From assembly GCA_039621445.1 (NCBI GenBank), contig CP154955.1, forward strand, positions 7,924,241 through 7,988,240: a stretch of 64,000 nt of DNA, read 5' to 3'. Shown here piece after piece: positions 59,651 through 64,000 of this stretch. The number at the start of each line of letters is the position of its first letter. Position 1 is the stretch's first letter. The position numbers were made by a program, and so were the translations under genes. The notes beneath the pieces were generated by a model, which was not told the origin of the DNA, did no database searches, and saw only the letters and a list, made by a program, of their open reading frames with translations. This DNA comes from Euglena gracilis. Taxonomy: Eukaryota; Euglenida; Euglenophyceae; Euglenales.

Positions 59651-62600
59651 CACACCACACACCACACACCACACACCATACACCACACACCACACACCAC
59701 ACACCCCACAACCCACACCCCACACCCCCAAACCCACACCCCCACCCCCACACCCCCCACCCCCCACCCCCCCCCACCCCACCACACCCACCCCCACACA
59801 CACCCCACCCCCCACACCCCACACACCCCACGCCACACGCCACACGCCACACGCCACACGCCACACACCACACACCACACACCACACACCACACACCACA
59901 CAACACACAACACACAACACACAACACACAACACACAACACACAACACACAACACACAACACACACACACACACACCAGGGCGGTCCATAAGGGACGAGA
60001 TTTTTTTTTTTTTAGTTAAGGACCGCCTCTTAAGAACTGCCCCCCCAGGTCAGTTTTGGACCCGAAAAAATTTTTCTGGCTCCTTCGCCGTTGGGTGTTT
60101 GTTTTACTCATTTTGGGACCCATTTGCAGGTACCCATAGCTAAAATGGCCTAAAATGCCCAAAATGGCCTAAAATGGCCTTAAATGGCCAAAAATGGCCT
60201 AAAATTGGGGAATTTTGGGGCTTGACCATAGGTGCACAATTTCCAATCCTAAAATTTTGGAGAGATTTTTTTTTTGCGAAAAAATGTGATTTTCCATCAA
60301 AAAACCATGCATTTTGGGTTCATTTTTCAAATAAAAATTTCAAAAAAATTTTCCCCGGCCAAAATCCTCTTTTTCCTTTTTTTTGGTTGAAGTGTATGGG
60401 GACAGGATTTTTTTTTTGCTTTAGGACCGCCCTGACACACACACACACACACACACACACGCGCGCGCGCGCCTACGTGAGCACGTTCTCAGACTCGTTG
60501 GAAGGATAAGGGCTTCTTTGCCCCCGTCGCCGCCCCACCTGCACTGTTTGCATTCCTTCTTCACCAACCCGGCCATCACGAAGGTCATGCACGGCGCCCA
60601 CTACGATGTGGAGCACAGGCTGCTTCTTCTTCTTTCTGTTTGAGACGTCGTTTTTTTTGCCCCTCCCCCCGCCAGGCTATACGGCCCCCGCCAGGAGTTA
60701 GGACCCCGCCAGGTTATTTAGGGGGGTTTACTACTGTCCAGTAAATAAAAAACGTAATCAAAACTCCAACCTTTCTTGTTTTCATGTAGTGAGTTTTTAA
60801 TTTTTTAATTTTTGAGATTTTTTTTGGTTTTATAGATTTTTTTTTTGAACTGGGACATCCCACACTGCTGGCAGGCATTATTTCTATGGCGAAAATTCTC
60901 TAATTTTTAAACGCTTTAAAGCTTTTTTTAAAGGTATTTTAAGGTAATTTAAGGTGTTTTCAGATGTTTTTTTTTTAAAGGTTTTTTTTTAAGACGTCTA
61001 TTTTTCAAGGGTGGTCAAGAGCCATCCCGGCGTCGAACCAACGTCGGTCCAGGTTGAAAGTAAAAGTTCAGAAACCCATTTTTTTTGAATTTGGGTAGAT
61101 AGACAATGCTTGAGCGATGTCAGGAATCTTTTTTTATTCTGTTGTTTTTGCCGAGGTTTTGCGACTTCTTCTTTGCTCAAAATGCGAAAAATTTTCTGCG
61201 AAAAATTTTCTAAGTGTTTTTAAGGTTTTTAGCGGCGCTTTAAAAATAACACCTGGACCAGGCTTTTGCTTAAGGGATTGCAGTAACCCCCCCCGGGGGG
61301 GCTGGACTGCAGATAGTCCAACTTTGGCCAGTGGGGGGTTTTCTAGCAGACCCCCCAGGGGGGGGGGGGGTGGTCTCTGCAAGCAGGGCTAGCTAGTGGA
61401 AAATTTTTTTCCAGTGACCGGCGCGAAGCGCCGAAAATTTTTTTTGGGACCCCCAAAAATGGCCAAAAGTGCCCGTTTTTGGCCATTTTTGGGAATTTTT
61501 GGAACAAAATCAGCCAAAAACCTGTCAAAAACCTCATTTTTCCTTCTTCGCGCAGCGCCGGAGGAAAAATTTTTTTCCACTCCGGGGGACCCCGGACCCC
61601 CCCCTGGGGGGGGAGGGGGGGGTCTAGCTAGTCCACTTTTTCCAGTGTCTAGCCGATTGGCTAGCCAGTACCCCCCCCCCCCCCCCCGGTGCTTAAGCAA
61701 AAGCCTGACCTGGACGCTGGGGCAGGTTTGATATGCGAAGGTTCCCCGGGTCTTTTGGACCTGTCTTTCCGTTCATTCTACCGGGGGGGGGGGCTGAATG
61801 GAGATCCCGATAACCCGAACGGCGTTGTGGTTGTCCGTTGTTTTCTTCGAGGGGGACCATCCATTTCTGGCGTTACCATTTTCACACCAGAAATACATTT
61901 TTTTATAGGGAACGGAGGCATATCATACATACATACCATATCATACATATACCATCATACACCATTCATACACCTTGGAGGGTGTATGGGACTCCCCCGT
62001 TGTGCTTTCTGGGTGCTGATTATAGACCGGAATTTTCTTTCGGCGCTTTTGACGCCAAATAAATCACTCCTCGCAGGGTGCTATGCTGGGCATGGTCGAA
62101 CACCCCCCCGGCTCCGTTGGGTGGTTGACCCTGGCCAGGTACAGTTGGGGACCTCAATTTTAGTGTTGATTGTGCGTGCTGGGGTTCGGTGTCCGTGGCG
62201 GGAGAAGTCTTCTGGCAGGGTGGCTGCAGCGGGACTTCGGCATCTACGTCGTCAACCTGTTCGACACCTCGTGCGCCGCCAAGGTTTGCCGCCACGCAGG
62301 CCTCTGTCACAATTGAACGGCACGGCTTTTCCTTCTGTCCTCCCGCCTTGTTTTGTAATGCTGAGGCTCACCAACAGTGCGAAAAAATACCCACAATAAT
62401 ATTTCCGCAAATTGCACACGAGAACGAGGCATACTGCATTTGCAGAGAGGCAAACTCATCGTGGAGTATTTTTGCCCATGGCTGTCAGTCGTTTGTCTTT
62501 CGCCCAGGTTTTTTTTTCATATGCAAAGTTCAGTTTCCGGACCAACGACTTCGATTCCTCGCTATTTGTGGATTCACCCCACAACGCCAATGCTGTTCGG

Positions 62601-63479
62601 GAACAAACCCCTCTCCCGATGGCCATTTCCCCCCCCCCCCCCCCCCCCCCCCCCCCGCCCCCAACGCCTGCCCAGGTGCTGGACTACCCCTCCCTGGGGC
62701 TGGCCCACCTGCTGAAGTACTTCTGCGAGGTGGCCGCCGACAAGCGCTTCCAGACCGCCGACTGGCGCATCCGCCCGTTGCCCTCCGAGCCCGGGCCCGG
62801 CGCTGACAACACAAGCGATGTGATTTTTTTTTTGTGCGGTGGTTTTATCAGCACCAGTTGTCTCACGTTGAGAGCCTCTTGCGACCCCACCCCGGGGTCA
62901 GTGCCCAAGGCTGCCTTTTAACTCAGACGACCCCCCGGGGGTGGGTTTGAGTCCCGGGCCCGCGAAAATTGCCGAATTTTTTTTGGGAAATACCTCCAGG
63001 TGGTCCGAATTTGGGATGCCCCCACGGGGGGGGGTCCCGCACTGGGCTGGGTGAGTGGGGGACCACTGGATCTTACACGAAGCCTGCCTTACCCCCTCCT
63101 GGCTACTGTGCGTCAACGTGCCCCCCTTTCTTAACATTGGCTTGTGGCTGGGATGTCGGTTGCCGGAGTCACCACACACCCCACAAAGGGTACCTCCTGG
63201 CTTGTTGGGACCACTGTGGGTCAGGCGATTAAGCCGGGGGGGGGGGTGAGGGTAGGTGGGGGTGGGGGTCAGACACTGCCGGGTGGTTCTGGGCCCTTCT
63301 TCTGGGCTCATCAGGGAATCCGTAACATTGGGGCTTACCACTGCCACCGCAGCAGGGACCCGCCTGCGATGCTGAAGTACGCACGGGAGGACACCCACTA
63401 CCTCCTGTACGTCCACGACCGCCTGAAGGTCCTCCTGGAGCAGACCCCGGGCAAGAGCTTTGGTCTGACAGGCCTCGAG
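52729..63479 (+). CDS. RRP6: RRP6/EXOSC10 nuclear exosome 3'-5' exoribonuclease (3' part outside window)
   Basis: Catalytic subunit of the nuclear RNA exosome, trimming rRNA, snoRNA and aberrant RNAs. Thirteen exons join in one frame of 402 codons. The N-terminal PMC2NT (Rrp47/C1D-binding) domain is in exons 1-5 ([38 protein letters not shown]). A linker follows ([38 protein letters not shown]) and then the DEDD-Y exonuclease domain. ExoI is [11 protein letters not shown] (Asp and Glu), Exo[20 protein letters not shown] (Asp), then [12 protein letters not shown] [10 protein letters not shown], and Exo[15 protein letters not shown] (Tyr and Asp); all five catalytic residues are present. Residue spacing follows the human protein almost exactly. 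The HRDC domain and C-terminal tail should lie beyond 64000. Introns: four GT-AG, one GC-AG, five nonconventional CAG/CTG and two unresolved. Confidence 0.93.
53158..53272 (+). CDS. RRP6: RRP6 exon 2
   Basis: Starts 5 nt after CTG (53150-53152); reads [20 protein letters not shown] then [18 protein letters not shown]. Matches the LPxxxxEYxFYRSF block of PMC2NT. GTGTGA donor. Confidence 0.88.
53557..53601 (+). CDS. RRP6: RRP6 exon 3
   Basis: TGCTAG acceptor; [15 protein letters not shown], 15 codons. Ends 3 nt before CAG (53605-53607). Joining to exon 4 gives [20 protein letters not shown], co-linear with the human DRSK…KFDLLVDAND block. Confidence 0.85.
53746..53965. repeat. (TATA)-rich microsatellite
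   Basis: Irregular ATATAT/TATATG array filling much of RRP6 intron 3. Confidence 0.95.
54071..54195 (+). CDS. RRP6: RRP6 exon 4
   Basis: Starts 5 nt after CTG (54063-54065); reads [20 protein letters not shown] and ends [10 protein letters not shown] in phase 2 before GTTGGT. Confidence 0.87.
54548..54640 (+). CDS. RRP6: RRP6 exon 5
   Basis: CCCCCAG acceptor; [20 protein letters not shown] then [11 protein letters not shown], matching the IIRPQLKF…NSNTPFLPK block. Ends 3 nt before CAG (54644-54646). A GTGAGT at 54653 is present but gives the wrong continuation. Confidence 0.88.
54944..54981 (+). CDS. RRP6: RRP6 exon 6
   Basis: Starts 5 nt after CTG (54936-54938); completes Lys then [12 protein letters not shown], aligning with KIFIKPNAQKP. 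Phase 1 exit at GTGTGC. Confidence 0.8.
55018..55435. repeat. Inverted-repeat element with AATAAGTGCGCAC motifs
   Basis: Left end GTACATTAACCCC…CGATAAGTGCGCA, right end TGCACTTATTAGGGG…TTACTAAAC. CCCTAATAAGTGCGCACCCC occurs three times inside. Lies in RRP6 intron 6. Confidence 0.6.
55770..56120. repeat. E6/E7-family element copy, ends unclear
   Basis: GTGCCTGGGCAGGC…, AGTGCCTGGGCACTC, GACCAGGCAGGCACCGACTC and CCAGGGTTGGTCAAATTCAG match the E6/E7 body order. TSD not found. Confidence 0.6.
56245..56378 (+). CDS. RRP6: RRP6 exon 7
   Basis: CGGCAG acceptor; [20 protein letters not shown] then [24 protein letters not shown], matching the HPYxxEL…ETPCHFI block. The donor appears to be GC (CTGCAG|GCGTGG). 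Confidence 0.9.
57000..57028 (+). CDS. RRP6: RRP6 micro-exon 8 (29 nt)
   Basis: TTGCAG acceptor; [10 protein letters not shown], supplying exactly the residues between PKLQ and EVAVDIE (human ELNEKLLNCQ). Ends 3 nt before CAG (57032-57034). Confidence 0.82.
57130..57355. repeat. AT-rich ATTAATTCATAATTA repeat
   Basis: Low-complexity AT block in RRP6 intron 8. Confidence 0.9.
57452..57580 (+). CDS. RRP6: RRP6 exon 9, ExoI motif
   Basis: Starts 5 nt after CTG (57444-57446); [20 protein letters not shown] then [20 protein letters not shown]. Catalytic Asp and Glu of VDIE. The 3' edge is approximate, set so the next exon continues DRPAP-LHSFF. Confidence 0.92.
57625..57738. mobile_element. MITE-like element E9, 114 bp
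   Basis: TIRs CAGGGTTTGATATAAGG and CCTTATATCGAACCCTG; flanked by C8 on both sides, a TSD of no statistical weight in poly-C. A short version of E4 (same GAGGGCGTACATGGTTTAGG). Confidence 0.85.
57754..58122. mobile_element. MITE-like element E10, 369 bp
   Basis: Perfect 16-bp TIRs CAGGGCGTTGCTTAAG and CTTAAGCAACGCCCTG; TSD CTCGTTTG/CTCGTTGG (57746-57753, 58123-58130), 7/8. The body CCAGC…TTTTTCCAGCC, AATGGCCAGGGCAAATTTGG, TTTTTTGGTACCTGG and CAGCCTCTGAGC is the family also seen in intron 11468-11957. Confidence 0.93.
58575..59976. repeat. 1.4-kb compound microsatellite (CCCA)n, (CACG)n, (CA)n
   Basis: CCCACCCA, then CACACG, CACGCACG and CACAACACA blocks. Long Thr/His- and Cys/Val-rich frames across it are artefacts. 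RRP6 intron 9. Confidence 0.97.
59977..60434. mobile_element. MITE-like element E11, 458 bp
   Basis: Starts CAGGGCGGTCCATAAGG, ends GCTTTAGGACCGCCCTG; ACACACAC on both sides, a TSD within a microsatellite. The right end resembles 39480-39510, 44430-44456 and 53045-53075. It contains a CCTAAAATGG array like 5035-5112. Confidence 0.88.
60547..60612 (+). CDS. RRP6: RRP6 exon 10, ExoII motif
   Basis: Starts 5 nt after CTG (60539-60541); [21 protein letters not shown], with the catalytic Asp. Ends inside the next Glu codon, 3 nt before CAG (60616-60618). Confidence 0.9.
61259..61707. mobile_element. MITE-like element E12, 449 bp
   Basis: Perfect 16-bp TIRs CAGGCTTTTGCTTAAG and CTTAAGCAAAAGCCTG; exact 8-bp TSD ACCTGGAC (61251-61258 and 61708-61715). 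The body has GACCGGCGCGAAGCGCCG and CGCAGCGCCGGAGG around C/G runs. It lies inside the nonconventional RRP6 intron 60613-62219. Confidence 0.96.
62220..62283 (+). CDS. RRP6: RRP6 exon 11
   Basis: Starts 5 nt after CTG (62212-62214); completes Glu then [31 protein letters not shown] at the junction is the universally conserved sequence. GTTTGC donor. Confidence 0.93.
62676..62792 (+). CDS. RRP6: RRP6 exon 12
   Basis: GCCCAG acceptor; [20 protein letters not shown] then [19 protein letters not shown]. Matches the LL…Y…ADWRIRPLP block. The 3' edge is approximate (no GT nearby). Confidence 0.9.
63372..63479 (+). CDS. RRP6: RRP6 exon 13, ExoIII motif
   Basis: Starts 5 nt after CTG (63364-63366); [20 protein letters not shown] then a linker to GLE before GTGTCT. 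Contains the catalytic Tyr and Asp (Y-x3-D). No later exon is visible in the window. Confidence 0.9.
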
Positions 63480-63734
63480 GTGTCTGCTCGTCTGAAATGT
63501 GACAAACCACTGGCACAGACCTCGGTCCGGTAAACCAAGTGCGCTGACACAATGCTGTGTCGAGGGTTTGTGTTTGTTCGAATGATTTGTCTGGCGACTT
63601 GCTGATGATCTCAACTCGTTGAACAAGAGTCCCCACTGATGCTGCACATTGCGAAGTTTTGACCACACTTCAGTAGTTTTACACAAAGATATTTCACCAG
63701 TTCATTGACGCTGAAAGGATAATTTAGTGGGGAG

Positions 63735-64000
63735 GGGATTGATATCCGCAATTTTTTTTCGCGTTTTTGAAATTTTCTGCAATTTTAAGCATATTTTGAA
63801 AAAAAATTTTCCTTTTCCACAATTTTTCCGCTTGAACCTGAAATGAAAGGCTGAATGAGTTTTTTGGCCTTTTTATGAACATTTCACAAGGGAACCCAGG
63901 TGCTTTTTTGTTGTTGTTTTGTTGCAAAATTGCCAGAATTTGGCAAGGTTTCACAAATTTAGACAAAATTTTGGGAATTTCTTTGCTTTTTTTTCCCCTG
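63735..64000. repeat. Dispersed repeat R2, copy 3 (cut by window end)
   Basis: GATATCCGCAATTTTTTTTC, CTTGAACCTGAAATGAAAGG and CACAAGGGAACCCAGGTGC, co-linear with copies 1 and 2. Confidence 0.8.

Noticed and set aside
58575-59976. Very long open frames (Thr/His or Cys/Val repeats) on both strands
   Set aside because: They are pure translation of a CA/CACG microsatellite; the same applies at 8518-8910, 14533-14707, 16577-16975, 27000-27200 and 46309-46922.

Overview
This window looks like nuclear DNA of a euglenid (Euglena-like) protist. Four lines of evidence point there. (1) A 5S rRNA-like copy near 41.64-41.76 kb carries the euglenozoan-type core (…GATTTCAGAAGTTAAGCCTG…, …TTGGGAACACTGGG…). 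(2) Many introns are not GT-AG. They have CAG at intron positions +4 to +6 and CTG at -8 to -6, with complementary ends, which is the signature of euglenid nonconventional introns. (3) Three genes have a start codon a few bases after a polypyrimidine-AG, as expected for spliced-leader addition. (4) A short interstitial TTAGGG tract is present. No prokaryotic or viral operon structure is visible. Exons are short (29-170 nt), GC-rich and all on the + strand; introns are long and full of repeats.

Layout. About 0.5-23.6 kb: a fragmented gene for a long coiled-coil protein of unknown identity, its start uncertain. 23.6-26.9 kb: repeats, one mobile element and no recognised exon. 26.9-41.6 kb: a tubulin-tyrosine-ligase (TTL) domain gene of the plant/fungal/protist type, with a clear C-terminal half and a sketchier N-terminal half. 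41.6-43.4 kb: spacer with the 5S-like relic. 43.4-50.7 kb: a DCC-family (DUF393) thiol-disulfide oxidoreductase-like gene with two N-terminal hydrophobic segments, perhaps plastid targeted, ending before an AATAAA at 50985. 50.7-52.7 kb: spacer with two pairs of direct repeats. 52.7-63.5 kb and beyond: RRP6/EXOSC10, the nuclear exosome 3'-5' exonuclease, from its start through the DEDD-Y catalytic domain; the HRDC and C-terminal parts lie outside the window. The thirteen RRP6 exons modelled here join into one uninterrupted reading frame of 402 codons.

Between and inside the exons are at least twelve short non-autonomous elements (114-458 bp). They have terminal inverted repeats (usually CAGG…CCTG) and 8-bp target-site duplications, many exact, resembling hAT-type MITEs. 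They fall in several sequence families, mostly with C/G homopolymer runs. The main result of the hunt is that the nonconventional introns have the same architecture. The intron covers the CAG…CTG element plus 3 nt on the left and 5 nt on the right, that is, the element plus one 8-nt target duplication. One intron that the reading frame requires to be removed (11468-11957) is built from the same internal sequence as a TSD-flanked element at 57754-58122. This suggests that mobile elements of this class become, or are, precisely spliced introns.

The four genes have no obvious shared pathway. Their common + orientation is compatible with, but does not prove, polycistronic-style transcription with trans-splicing. 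Exon coordinates were placed by hand from reading frame, splice rule and remembered family consensus, so edges marked approximate may move by a few bases.
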